Assembly (NCBI RefSeq): GCF_016808335.1
Contig: NC_053139.1
Span: 16,610,782 to 16,674,781 of the forward strand
Length of the DNA stretch: 64,000 nucleotides
Source of the DNA: Panicum virgatum
Lineage: Eukaryota; Streptophyta; Magnoliopsida; Poales; Poaceae
Direction: 5' to 3'
Positions 47,451-58,300 of the stretch are shown one piece after another (positions within the stretch are counted from its first letter, which is position 1; each line of letters begins with the position of its first letter). The notes below the pieces were generated by a model. The model saw only the letters and a list, made by a program, of their open reading frames with translations, ran no database searches and was not told the origin of the DNA. A program made the position numbers and the translations under genes.

Positions 47451-49100
47451 CCGGTCTGCCCGGCGGAAGCAGCACCAAGGAGGGAGGTGGCAAGAGCAGC
47501 AGAGGAGGCCGGTGGAGCAGCAACAAGCGCGGCGGGGGTGGGCGAGGACGATCCGGGCGCGAGACCCCTGGTGATCTCCTCGAGGGCGAGGTCGTCCCGG
47601 ACCTGGAGGAAGGTGGGGAAGGGCCTCTGGCGAGCGATCCAGCCCTTCAGGTGGTCGTAGGTGCTGCTCAGTCCCCGTAGGACATTGAGCACCAAGACCC
47701 GATCGGACACCGGATCCCCGAGGTCGTGAAGAGCATCGGCCATGCTCTTCATCCGCCGGCAGTACTCACCGACGGAGAGGTCCCCCTGCTCGAAGGTGCG
47801 GAAGGTGGCGTCGAGCTGGAGGTCCTGAAGATCCAGGGAGATGGTCCCGAAGATCCAGCACATGGCGATGCTGTCGAAGCGCAGCCACGCCACGTCCCGT
47901 GCCTCGATCGGCGAGTCGACGAGTGCGTGGTCGTCGAGGGTGTAGCGGCGGAGGGCAAGCAGAACCTGGTCCCGCCAGCGGCCGTAGGAGGAGGGCGCGG
48001 GGTCGAGGAGGACGGAGACCAGAGCCCTGATGTTCTGGACCCCGGCGGCTTGGAGGTGGAGCTGGGTGACCATGGGGTCGGTCGGGTCGTACCGGGCTCC
48101 AGATCCAGCGGGCGGCGCCTGGCGTGAGGAAGAGGCGCCTGGCTCGGTGTCGACGGGCAGCTGGCCGGAGGAGGCGCGGAGGAAATGCTCCGCCTCGGCG
48201 ACCCGGAGAGCGGAGGCATCGGCCGCGGCGCGCTCGCGCTCCCAGGCGAGGGCAGCCACGCGGACCCGCTCCTGGGCCGCCGAAGCCTCCGACTTGGCGG
48301 CGAGGAGGGCCGCGGCGAGAGCGGCGTCGGCGGCGGGCTGCTTGCCCGCTGCGACAGCAGTGCGGTGGGCCACGGCGACGGCGGCGGGATCTTGCAGCAC
48401 CTGCGCCGCGGCCTGCAGGGTGGTCGGATCGACGCCCGCGGCCTGCAGCAGCTGCGCCGCGGCTCGCAGGACAGCCGGATCGACGGCGGCGGCGCGCTGG
48501 GCAGCAGCGCGGGCGCTCTGGGCTTCGGCCACAGCTGCATCAGCGTCGGCCGTGGGCCACTGCTGCACCTGCTGCAGGGGAGGGAACAGCTGGGCGGTGC
48601 CTGCGTCGGCGTTCAGTGGCTGCTGCATGGGAGGCTGCAGCTGGGCAGTGCTCCCCCCGCTGCCTGCTGCAAGGCGGTGCTCCCCCCCGCTGCCTGCTGC
48701 AAGGCGGTGCTCCCCCCCCCCCCCCCCCGCTGCCTGCTGCAGGGGAGGCTGCAGCTGGGCGGCGCTCCCCCCGCGCCTGGATCCGCGGCGGCGCCAGGCT
48801 GGGAGGAGACCAGGGCGGCGGCCGGCGGCTGGGAGGAGACCGGGGCGACGGCCGGTCGGGGCCGGGCACCCGCGCCCGCGCCAGCCGCTGCAGTAGCGGC
48901 GGCGACGGGCTGCAAGGCGGCCACGGGCCGGATCTGCGGCCAGGAGTCCGCGGCGCCCCAGGCAGAGGATGCGGCGGCGCCAGCAGGGCTCAGCGCCTGC
49001 TGCGCGGCAGCAGAGGAAGGTGAGGGTAGGGGAGGGAAGGAGGAAGGGGAGAAGGGCGGCGGCGGCGACGCACCAGGGAGCCGGCGGCGGCTGGAATAGA
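47447..49100 (-). pseudogene. Copia gag (UBN2-type) with GC-rich repetitive N-terminal part
   Basis: The C-terminal half matches the copia gag (UBN2) family: RWRDQVLLALRRYTLDDH, DATFRTFEQGDLSVGEYCRRM, LRGLSSTYDHL. The N-terminal half is Ala/Gln/Pro-rich, with LQPPLQQ-type repeats and near-identical 30-bp units around 48650-48740 next to a C16 run. That run is a likely length-mutation site, so the true start is unclear. Confidence 0.8.
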
Positions 49101-49139
49101 GGAGTGAGGAGAGGTGGAAAACCTAATCTACTGATACTG

Positions 49140-49242
49140 TAATGACGGGAATAATTAGTGTATTCCTCCAACCCTAGATGGGTGGGTATATATAGATCCT
49201 ATACATGGTCCTCTATACACATGAGCTCAATATACTCCAACA
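49140..49242 (-). repeat. Copia 5' LTR
   Basis: 103 bp, reading TGTTGGAG... on the minus strand, followed by a GTATCAGTAG primer-site-like sequence. It ends about 610 bp upstream of the kinase ATG and points away from it. Confidence 0.82.
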
Positions 49243-49743
49243 GTTTCTTCTAATAACAAAGGTTATGCTTTAATTTCTTTATTCTGAAAGAATGCAGTGG
49301 TTCTGCAAACTTATCCCACGTGTCGCAGTGGACCCCGTTTGTCACAAACTTATCCCCTCCCCCTCTCCTCTCCCTCCTCCCTCCGTCGTTGCTACGTAGC
49401 ATCGTGGGCCACCGCGGCGGCCTCTTGGCTCCCGGTGGTGGGGCTTGCCGGCGTGGGCCGTCCCTTTCACGGCTCTCTCCCTCTCCCTCTCCAATTCAGA
49501 GACAATTCACAGATGGAGCATGATGTATGGCGAGGGTGCAGCACCCAAGCGAGGACGTGGCGCCAGCTGTTCGGCGTGGCCCGCACTGGCCCGGCGACCG
49601 TACACACCGCGCGGCAGTGGCCTCCCTTCCACCAACTCCTGGCCTACTCCGATTGGCAGCAGCTCCGGCAATGTCTCGGATTCCAAGCGCGATTCGGAAC
49701 GATTTCCGAATCCGACTGCGATCACCAGCAGGGGTTCCCTCCA

Positions 49744-49749
49744 TATAAA
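49744..49749 (+). promoter_or_regulatory. TATA box of the CDK-like kinase gene
   Basis: TATAAA in a C-rich context 103 bp upstream of the ATG, giving a plausible start near 49775 and a 5' UTR of about 75 bp. Confidence 0.7.
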
Positions 49750-49851
49750 CCCCCCCGAGTCTCCCTTGTTGATCTGTGTGATTCGTGACATCCAGTTCGC
49801 AAGCGTGCAGTTGCAGAGTGCAGACAGACACGACCAAACCTCGCCGCCGCC

Positions 49852-51129
49852 ATGTCCGCCGCCGAAGTTGAGACTGTTGCCGCCTCCGTGACTGACACTG
49901 TCGCCGCTCGGCTCGCGGCCATCTGCGACATGATCCAGGGGCACCGCGCCTCGGGGACGCCGATCAGCGCCAGACGAGCCGCCGCCATCTCCGCGATGAT
50001 CGACGACGTCGCCGCCACCGCCGCCGAGGGGAGGCCGAGGGCGTTCAGGCGGAAGCGTCGGATGGCCAGCGCCCGCGGGTACAAGCAGGAGGGCCGCAGG
50101 CTCGGCCAGCAGGGCGGGAGCGGCGGCGTCGTCGTCATGGCGCGCCACCGCGCCACGGGCCGCGCCGTCGCCGTCAAGTCCCTCCACCGCAGGAGCGGCG
50201 GGAGCTACGTCGGCGACGTCCTGCGCGAGGCCTGCTTCACGGCGGCCGGCGGGGGCCACCCCTCGCTCGTCACGTTCCGCACCGTCGCGCGCAAGCCCGG
50301 CACCACGGACTACTCCATCGTGACGGACTACGTCGGGCCGAGCCTCAGGGCTGTAATGGGTGACCGCGGCGGCCGGCCGTTCCCGGAGGCCGAGGTGCGC
50401 CGCATCATGCGGCAGCTGCTGGCCGGCGCCGCGGCCATGCACGGGCGTGGGATCGTCCACCGGGACGTCAGGCCCGACAACATCCTCGTCGGCGACGGCG
50501 GCGCCGTCAAGATCTGCAACTACGGGGCAGCCAAGTCCATGGCCGAGAAGGACCCGCCGTGCTACGACCCGGCCGGAACGTGCGCTTACGTCGCGCCGGA
50601 GGTGCTGGTGAAGAACGCCGACCACGGCGAGCTCGTGGACACGTGGTCGCTCGGCTGTGTGATGGCGGAGCTCCTCACCGGCAAGCCGCCGTTTGCGGGG
50701 GAGGACGAGGCGCACCAGCTCTTCAAGATCTTCGACGTGGTCGGCGTGCCGTGCAGGAGGGCGTGGCAGGCACTGAAGCCCCAGGTCCACGACGACAAGG
50801 TGCAGCTTTGGCGAGCGCGGCAGCACCGGCGAGTGGGGCTGGGGCCCCGCAATCGACTGCGCGAGCTGATCCCCGAGGAGACGCTGTCAGGCGAAGGCTT
50901 TCAGGTCCTGAAAGGGCTCTTGTCGTGCGATCCCGAGAAGCGGCTGACGACGGCCACCGCGCTCCAGTGTCCGTGGTTTACCGAGGACGACGACGACGCT
51001 CCTGTTTCGGGGATGATCATCACGGTTTCCAAGATCGGCTCCATGGCCAGCAAGTCGTTGTTACTGGCCATGTCTTCCATTGGATGTGCGCTAGCAGGTT
51101 TACTCAGGCCCAAGGCATTGCGGCTGTGA
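49852..51129 (+). CDS. Intronless CDK-like protein kinase with NYG in place of DFG (425 aa)
   Basis: Single exon with high GC; ATG in GCCGCCATGTCC context. Residues 1-80 are an Ala-rich lead. The kinase fold follows: a degenerate Gly loop (LGQQGGSGGVVV), VAVK Lys109, Glu126 in helix C, HRDVRPDN catalytic loop (203-210, Arg replacing the usual Lys), ICNYG (223-225) instead of DFG, APE (248-250), DTWSLGCVMAELLTGKPPF, and a CDK/MAPK-like C-lobe (LLSCDPEKRLT). It resembles the intronless CDKF-2-like kinases of grasses. Loss of the DFG Asp, normally the metal ligand, suggests weak or absent catalysis, although the catalytic Asp205 is kept. It is uninterrupted, so probably expressed or recently so. 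Confidence 0.82.
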   Translation: MSAAEVETVAASVTDTVAARLAAICDMIQGHRASGTPISARRAAAISAMIDDVAATAAEGRPRAFRRKRRMASARGYKQEGRRLGQQGGSGGVVVMARHRATGRAVAVKSLHRRSGGSYVGDVLREACFTAAGGGHPSLVTFRTVARKPGTTDYSIVTDYVGPSLRAVMGDRGGRPFPEAEVRRIMRQLLAGAAAMHGRGIVHRDVRPDNILVGDGGAVKICNYGAAKSMAEKDPPCYDPAGTCAYVAPEVLVKNADHGELVDTWSLGCVMAELLTGKPPFAGEDEAHQLFKIFDVVGVPCRRAWQALKPQVHDDKVQLWRARQHRRVGLGPRNRLRELIPEETLSGEGFQVLKGLLSCDPEKRLTTATALQCPWFTEDDDDAPVSGMIITVSKIGSMASKSLLLAMSSIGCALAGLLRPKALRL

Positions 51130-52654
51130 TTGTCCAGTGTTGTCGACGAGTAGTTTTTAGTGATCTGTTACTCTCTCTCTTTTACTAGGTGATTCTCCAC
51201 GCGTTGTTGCAGGATTTGAGCAATTTTTTTTGATAAATTATGACTAAAAATATAAAAAATTAGATAAAAATACAATGGAGAGCATGTAGTATTATATTGA
51301 TCAAGATTTGTTGAAATATGTGAAATGGTGGATTTTTGAATAACAAAACCTTGTCACTAATTGTCACAAAAACTTGTCACTAATTGTGAAATGGTAGAGA
51401 TTATGCTAGTTGCTGAGATCCAATAGACAATACTAATTGAGATGATGGGGCTTAACGTGGTTGCAGAAAAATCAAAGTAAATGACTTTTAGTGATGACTA
51501 ACTTCATAGGTTTTATAGATTACCAACAACAACACTAGTTTAATGCCTGTTCGTTGTAAGAGGGAGCAAAGAAAACTATGAGCAGATAATAAAATTTATT
51601 GAATGAGGCTAATGCGAAATAATACCAAGAACATCTTAACCCATCAGAGCCACACCTGATTAACAGCTAAAAGATGAGTACTATTAGACTATGACATGAT
51701 AGCAGGCAGGTAAGACTCAAAGTGATTTTCTGATCAACAACCTGGTTTGTACTGCTTTGCTCGGGACGAGCAAAGAACAACTTCTGGGATCTTGTTGACG
51801 CTCAGTAATGACCAATTATAAGCGTCAACCTAATCAGAAAATTATGAGAGTTTGCATTTCTTACACGCATTATTTTTTAAATAAATCTCAAAACACACTT
51901 TATCCCTATAACAAATGCAAGATGTGTTTTCGATCTAAAATGCAGGTTGCAAGCACATTTAATCTGAGATAAAATACCGGCAAATCAGAGCACAAATTCA
52001 GAATCAAATAGACCAAAGGATGCCCAAACACCTAAGTTAACTGGCTTAGGGCCTAGCACCTTGTTTGGACAAGAGGGAGCCTTCGACAGGCCAACCCCAA
52101 CAGTTGGGGGCAGTTGGCGCCACTGGTTGGTCGGCCGACCATCCCAGTTGGCCGATGGCCCAGTCGGCCCCACCGCCTTCAACCAGGCATGTGGAGGCAT
52201 TCCATTGGCTCCCAACGTCGGTTCGAGGAGGCATATGTGCAGAAGAGTGTTATGCTGCCCGTGGCTCCCTCCTATAAATATGAGAGGGGGTGAGATTAAG
52301 GACACACCTCAAGTTGAAGCTCAAGCTCACTCTCTTGTTTTAGTGGAGTTTAGGTGAAGTCTAGTAGTCATCGAGTCCTCGGAGTTGCTTAGGAGTTCTG
52401 GTATGGGTTCCTCTCTAGTTTTCTTGTGTAATTCTCGGTCGTTTGTAGTAAAATTAAACTATGGTTACCAATATCTGTATGATTTATATTCTGAGCTATC
52501 GGATATATATTTCATGATCTGGAAATATCTCCATGTGCTTGCGATGGTTAACATATTAGCTTTAGAACTCTGGCAACTGCTCCAGTATTCGTTTGTTTGC
52601 TCTAGTATGAGTCTGTCCATCCAGAGGGTGGGGGCTCTGCGCGAGATACTAGAG
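51130..52654. other. Intergenic, LTR-retrotransposon remains
   Basis: The kinase 3' flank comes first. 51745-51800 has text typical of the 3' end of Ty3-type elements ('gctcgggacgagcaaagaac') followed by TGTTGACGCTCAGTAATGAC, a probable LTR start. A TATA-like 'cctataaatatgagag' lies at 52270. I found no matching second LTR. Confidence 0.5.
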
Positions 52655-52656
52655 TA

Positions 52657-52865
52657 CTCCCTCCGTCCCAAAATACTAGTCATCCTAGGATTCAAAATTT
52701 GTCCCAAAAAACAAGTCACCCTACCTTGTTTAGAAAGTGCATGTGAATGCAAGAATCAATTAGTGCCAAATATAGATAATATATAGGGGCAAACATGGTC
52801 ATTTCACCTTCTTGTTAATTTGTCTTAGAATTCCTAGAATGACTAGTATTTTGGGACGGAGGGAG
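52657..52865. mobile_element. Stowaway MITE, TSD TA
   Basis: CTCCCTCCGTCCCAAAATAC and its inverse at the right end, flanked by TA at 52655-52656 and 52866-52867. It is 209 bp long and seems to sit inside the older LTR remains. Confidence 0.83.
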
Positions 52866-52867
52866 TA

Positions 52868-54600
52868 TTTCTTACTAGTGTAGACGTGGTGTCTAGATTA
52901 GTTAAGTGTTGCTGGATTGTCGCCCTTTCTCACGGTGTGTAGAGGTAGCCGACAATGGTGACAGCCCTATCCGTGCCCAATAATCCTCCACATTCGGATT
53001 GGGGGTAGGAGGTCTATAAAAAGCCGTATGGTTTGGTCGGCTCCTCCCGTCAAGCTAGTAGCGGTCTCCCTTTTGTACCAGTTTAATCTTCTGTTGATCT
53101 AACCGTAGAATAGCATAGATATAGCTAGCCTAATACCTTTGACTCGAGTTGCTAACTTCTTCCTTACTCCCTACCTATAGAATATTTGGAGCTGAGTGTA
53201 AATTTGTGTGTCACACTATTTCCTATCCTGCTATTTTATCTTACTCCTATTTATGTAATTGAATATCTAATCTAGATCAGTTCATTAACTAGCCTTAGCA
53301 CTTTCAACCGCCATCTTCACTGTGAAAATATAAATGACACTCTGGTATACTCTCGGGTAAAATGATACAACGGTATTGCGTGCGCTTGTGGATTTATCGT
53401 GGTTCATGAAATACCGGCCACCCCTCTTGGCGTTGAGGAAGCAAGTATGGCTGAAATGAAGATTATGACCTATAAAAATAGGAATTCTCGCTGGAATTTT
53501 CCCACTCGAAAACCAAAACAGAGAATACAGTCAAGAAAACACCCCAATTGGATTCGATCCTGTTCCCGCTAGTTTTCCCATTTTCCCCCCTGTTTTTCTA
53601 ATTTTCTCGAGGAAGTAATTTACTGTCGATTTAGACGATAAACGGTGTCGTTCGGGATGACATTTTCCCATCCCATTTTCATCTACCTCTTGAGGTGCTC
53701 AAAAAAGTGGAGTGGAGCTAGTTCTTTGTGGAGTGGAGTGGATCAGCTCTTTAATTAGAATTTGTGAATGTCTGAATGAACTCTTGGATTTGTAACCGGG
53801 AAAGTAATAAGGTAATGATTTTGTAACGGCCGGCCGTACGTTTGCGCTATTATATAGCAGACTAAATTCACCATCAAATTCATCAAATTCACTATACTGC
53901 TAGAGTGGACCAGCAGTATAGTGACACATGCAAGCAATTTTAAAAATAAAAAAAATTATAGTTCTTAAACGATTCATCAAATTCAAATTCCGACTGCACA
54001 ATTATATCTCTTTTGAGGAGATCTTCAGAACAAGATCTCACTTGAATATATTTCGACAATACTTTTCAAAACCCATAAATTGCTTTATGTACAATGAAAA
54101 AATACCAAAATAAATTATTTAAAATGCTCAATCGATCTGCTAAAGTTGCCCATTATTGATCATGCAATCAACATTCACCTACCTAACAAAATTATTTTCT
54201 CTTATCCATTATGGACAGTAAACAATCTATCTTCATAATATGAACACCAATATTTACTTAACTGAACTCGGGCATGCAAAAGCAACATTATGTAAACCCT
54301 TAAGCAACTTTTGCAAATACTGTAAGCAAATTAGAATACGTGAAAAAATATTTTTTTCTCTCAAAAAACTATATCATTAAAACATAATGGTGTGAGATCT
54401 TGTTTTGAAACTTTTATTGAAACAAACACACATGTGCAATCGGATTTTGATTCCGATGCTCAGTTTTAAAACTATGATTTTTTTATTATGAAAGTAGGTG
54501 TATGCATGTGCTTTTTATTTTCTTCTTGCCCCTTCATAGGCATGTCGGTGCTACCATCCACCCAACTTATTACAACCCACTCTAAATTAGCCGTGTCCAA
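52868..54600. other. Intergenic, no gene seen
   Basis: 52870-53450 appears to continue the LTR-derived sequence, with a TATA-like 'ctataaaaagccg' at 53014. The rest is AT-rich DNA without clear ends or coding frames. Confidence 0.45.
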
Positions 54601-55073
54601 GTAATAATGAGCAGGCCGAGTAATAATGGCTCCCCTCTGGCCATCCTCCACGCTTCTTGTACACGTGGAGGCCACTCATTGGCGCAAGCCACGCCATCCA
54701 TGGACCCTCAAGTCCGCGCCCACGCCGCAGCCTTCCAATTCCTGTTCCACCACGACACGGCGCCCCACCGCCGTCCATCACCCACACGCCAACATCTTGC
54801 GTGGGCGCGTGGTGGACCGAGCCTAGTCACCATCTCGCAGGCTCACACCTCTTCTTCTTCCAGCCGGGTGCCGGGAACTCCGTTTTTTTCCCAAAAAAGA
54901 AAGTAAAAAATCGAACGAGCAAAAAAAAGAAAAGGAAAGGAAATTCCAAACCCTCTTCCCCCAAAATCGCAGCGGCGGCTTATCCACCTTGATCGAGTCG
55001 AAGCCTCTCTCCGACAAGGCGTCGCCGTCGGACCTCTCGTAGAGCCGCCGACCTTCTCCGCGCCTCGCGCCGG

Positions 55074-55208
55074 TGAGGTGATCCGGGTAAGGGGCTGACA
55101 TCGCACTGGCGCTCCCGATCTGATACAGCACCTAGGGTTTCGAACGCGCGCTGATGTTGGTGAATTTTTTTTACTATTCTGCTGAGTAATTTGGATTGCT
55201 TGTTCTAG
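55074..55208 (+). other. Possible 5' UTR intron of the HRD1 gene
   Basis: A candidate donor GTGAGG follows 'cgcgccg', and a candidate acceptor TTGTTCTAG precedes 'gcgatctgatcc'. Upstream CT-rich text (54850-55070) fits a 5' UTR. This rests on splice signals alone. Confidence 0.45.
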
Positions 55209-55314
55209 GCGATCTGATCCAGTGGTGGTGCGGTGCGATTCTGTTGCGGAAATTTTTGTTGAGGGGGAATTTTCTGCGGGCGGCGCCGGCGCCGGCGCCG
55301 GAGGCGAAGCGAAG

Positions 55315-58300
55315 ATGATCCGTCTTCAGACGTACGCGGCGTTCAGCCTGCTGGCGACCGCGTCGGCGGTGTACTACGCCTTCAGCAGCCGGGATCAGTT
55401 TTACCCGGCGATGGTCTACCTCTCCACCTCCAAGATCTGCTTCGTGCTGCTCCTCAACACGGGCCTCGTCGCCATGTGCGTCGCCTGGCAGCTCGTCAAG
55501 CGCCTCTTCCTGGGCTCCCTCCGGGAGGCCGAGGTCGAGCGCCTCAATGAGCAGTCCTGGCGGGAGGTCGTCGAGATCCTCTTCGCGGTCACCATATTTC
55601 GTCAGGACTTCTCCGTCTCCTTCCTGGCCATGGTCGCTGCGCTGCTCCTCGTCAAGGCGCTGCACTGGCTGGCACAGAAGAGGGTCGAGTACATCGAGAC
55701 CACGCCCTCGGTGCCCATGCTCTCGCATATAAGGATCGTCTCCTTCATGGTGTTCCTACTCATCATCGACTGCCTCTTCCTGTCGAACTCGCTCAGGTCG
55801 CTCATAGACAAGCGGGAGGCGTCAGTTGCCATCTTCTTCTCATTTGAGTAAGCTCAATTTTCAGCTCTTATTTTTCCTGAAATGCTTTCTTTTTGCGGCC
55901 TCGTGCATATGGAAACTCTTGAGATGTATCTGTGTTTCTGTTTTCACGTTATAGCTGTATCAATGGGAGGCACTACAGTAATTTGTTCTCTTTTGCAACT
56001 TTTGAGTAGGGATAGAAATTGATTATGATGAACAAATACCGTGAAACAACAATTCCCACGCTAATGGCAGAAGTACTACATGTTATTATGTCCGTGTATC
56101 AAGCGACTCTCCTTTTGGAGTTGCACTGTACCAAGCCTACCATAAATGTCTTGGTAATTTTTACGTAATGCATCTTTGAGCATCTCCAACCAATCTCTCA
56201 AATTTGAGCCCCTACTGTCATATGAGGGCCTCTCATCCATATTGCAGCCCCCTACTTCTCTATGCACTCCAACCAATCTCTCATTTGCCTCCCTACTTCT
56301 CACACACACCTTTATTTTATCTATATCTTGTAACTAACAAGTTAGCCATTTTATATGCAAGTGGTAATTTGGGACAAGTTGTTCATACATTGTCAGATGA
56401 ATTAAATGTGCATGATCTAAAAAAGTACATAAAAATTGATAAGAAAACACAAAAGTAAATGATCGATGAATTGTATATATAAAAAAGGCAGCCAGCGGCA
56501 AGCCAGCCTCCAGCTGGGTCGCTCTCTCGGTCCCATCTCCTAGTATTTCTCCCCCTCCTTCCTGTGTGTGTCTCTCTCACACACCCCGGCAAGCAGCGAC
56601 TGACGCCAAGCCAGCAAGCTAGCTTGGGCAGGAGGCCAGGGCAGAGCCTGTGCAAGCGCAAGCAGCTCTGGGCGGGAGGCCCGCGTGGCCCCTGGGAGCA
56701 GTGGCACGGGGCAGAGAGCCCCCGATGCTACAACACCAGGCTGCCGGGGGGGGGGGGGGGAGGGGGGGGGGGTGCTCTCTCAACTCGATTCTATGGCTGG
56801 TGATGGGGGCATTCTTGCATTCTTGCTGTTGCTGCTGGGCTCTATAGGAGGTGGGCAGCAGCGCTGTGGCTGCCTCGATTGTTAGGTTTCCAAGCCGTGG
56901 TGCGAGTTGCTGCAGTTGGTGGCGCTGTCGGATGAAGAGCTCGAGTAGGAGCTCCTACATCTAGGAGTGAATGAGAGTCGGAGTTTGGATGAGGGATCGG
57001 TTGGAGACATTTTTTTATGTTTGGACTCTCAAAATGAGAAAGGGGCTTGAATAAGGTGTTAGTTGGAGTTACTCATTTTGTGTAGCATCATTTGCACTCA
57101 GCCTTAACCTAAACCATTTGAATAATGCCAAATTTACAGTAATTGCTTTTTTTATTCACTTGTTGTACGTACTAATTAGTAAGCCATGAATATTTCTTAG
57201 GATCAAAGGTTCACCACCTCAACCATCTCAAGGTTACTAATCTGTTTGTGCTACTATATTACAAGATGTCAGTCTAGCAACTTGTGCAGATATGTTTGTT
57301 TTGGTTCGAACAATACTTTAAGTGATAGGCTGATAGCACTGCAAAATATTAGGCCCATTTAGCATGAAATTCCAGGCTCCAGCTATAGACATTGTTCTTA
57401 ACTTGTTGCTTTCAAAGCAAGGGGCGTGTCTTCTGGGCAAGGTTACAACCCCATTGGCTAACCTTAATATGGCATTAAGATATGATACTATTGTTCTGAT
57501 TTCTAAATGCCTGGAAATTATTTCTTAATGTATTATTTGGAGATTCAAAATACTCATTTGTAGCTCTAACGTGGTTTCAGATATATGATACTGGCAACAT
57601 CCACAGTATCAACATTTGTGAAGTATGTATTCTATATCAGTGACATGCTAATGGAAGGTCAATGGGAGAAAAAGGCAGTGTACACATTTTACTTGGAGCT
57701 CATCAGTGACCTTGTACACTTATCACTATACATGCTCTTTTTCATAGCTATCTTCCTGTAAGTGTTGTTATTATGGCGCTACACCTCTGTAGTGTAAAAC
57801 TATGGCTGTTGATCCATTTACTGATATCAGGAACTACGGTGTCCCGCTGCACTTGATTCGCGAGCTATATGAGACCTTCCGCAACTTCAAAATTCGTGTT
57901 GCAGATTATGTACGCTACAGAAAAATCACTTCCAACATGAATGAACGCTTTCCAGATGCTACAGCAGAGGAGCTCAACGCGTGAGTTTTATACTGTTCTG
58001 TTGGCACTATTTAGTTGACTCCGTTATAAAAATTGTTGCGATTTACATTTTACTGTATTCAGGAGTGATGCTACATGTATTATTTGCCGTGAGGAGATGA
58101 CTACAGCAAAGAAGTTGCTTTGTGGGCACCTGTTCCATGTGCATTGTCTAAGGTCATGGCTAGAGCGCCAGCACACTTGCCCCACGTGCAGAGCTCCAAT
58201 CATTCCGCCAGATAATGGACGTGCTGCATCAGCCCGACAACATGGAGCTCAGCCTGGAGTTCAGCCTGGTGAGGCTCATTTTATTGATCTGATTCTTGTG

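Larger units (their letters stand above)
41904..49242 (-). mobile_element. Decayed Ty1-copia retrotransposon with about 105-bp LTRs
   Basis: In the minus orientation: 5' LTR 49140-49242, gag, protease, integrase, reverse transcriptase, RNase H, 3' LTR 41904-42018, in the copia order (integrase before RT). GTTTC flanks both sides (left 41899-41903, right 49243-49247). LTRs read TGTTGGAGTATATTGAGC..., differ by a 12-bp indel and few substitutions. The polypurine run GCGGGGGAG precedes the 3' LTR. A 1686-bp solo LTR splits the RT-RNase H interval. Stops and frame changes make it non-autonomous. LTR edges may be off by 2-3 bp. Confidence 0.88.

Noticed and set aside
48030..49099. Three long plus-strand frames (288-304 codons) at 48.0-49.1 kb
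   Set aside because: They are antisense and shifted frames of the copia gag region, made of Ala/Arg/Gly-rich text from GC-rich repeats.
41904..49242. CRISPR-like or prokaryotic features
   Set aside because: The regular repeats here are retrotransposon coding or LTR repeats; all genes are intron-bearing or plant-type, so prokaryotic systems do not apply.
49507..50826. 439-codon open frame on the minus strand opposite the kinase
   Set aside because: It mirrors the kinase coding sequence in very GC-rich DNA, where third-position bias keeps the antisense frame open. It has no domain, and the plus-strand kinase motifs are unambiguous.
55222..55314. Earlier in-frame ATG for HRD1
   Set aside because: It would add a Gly/Ala-rich 31-residue lead absent from the family. 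The conserved N-terminus starts at MIRLQTYAAF.
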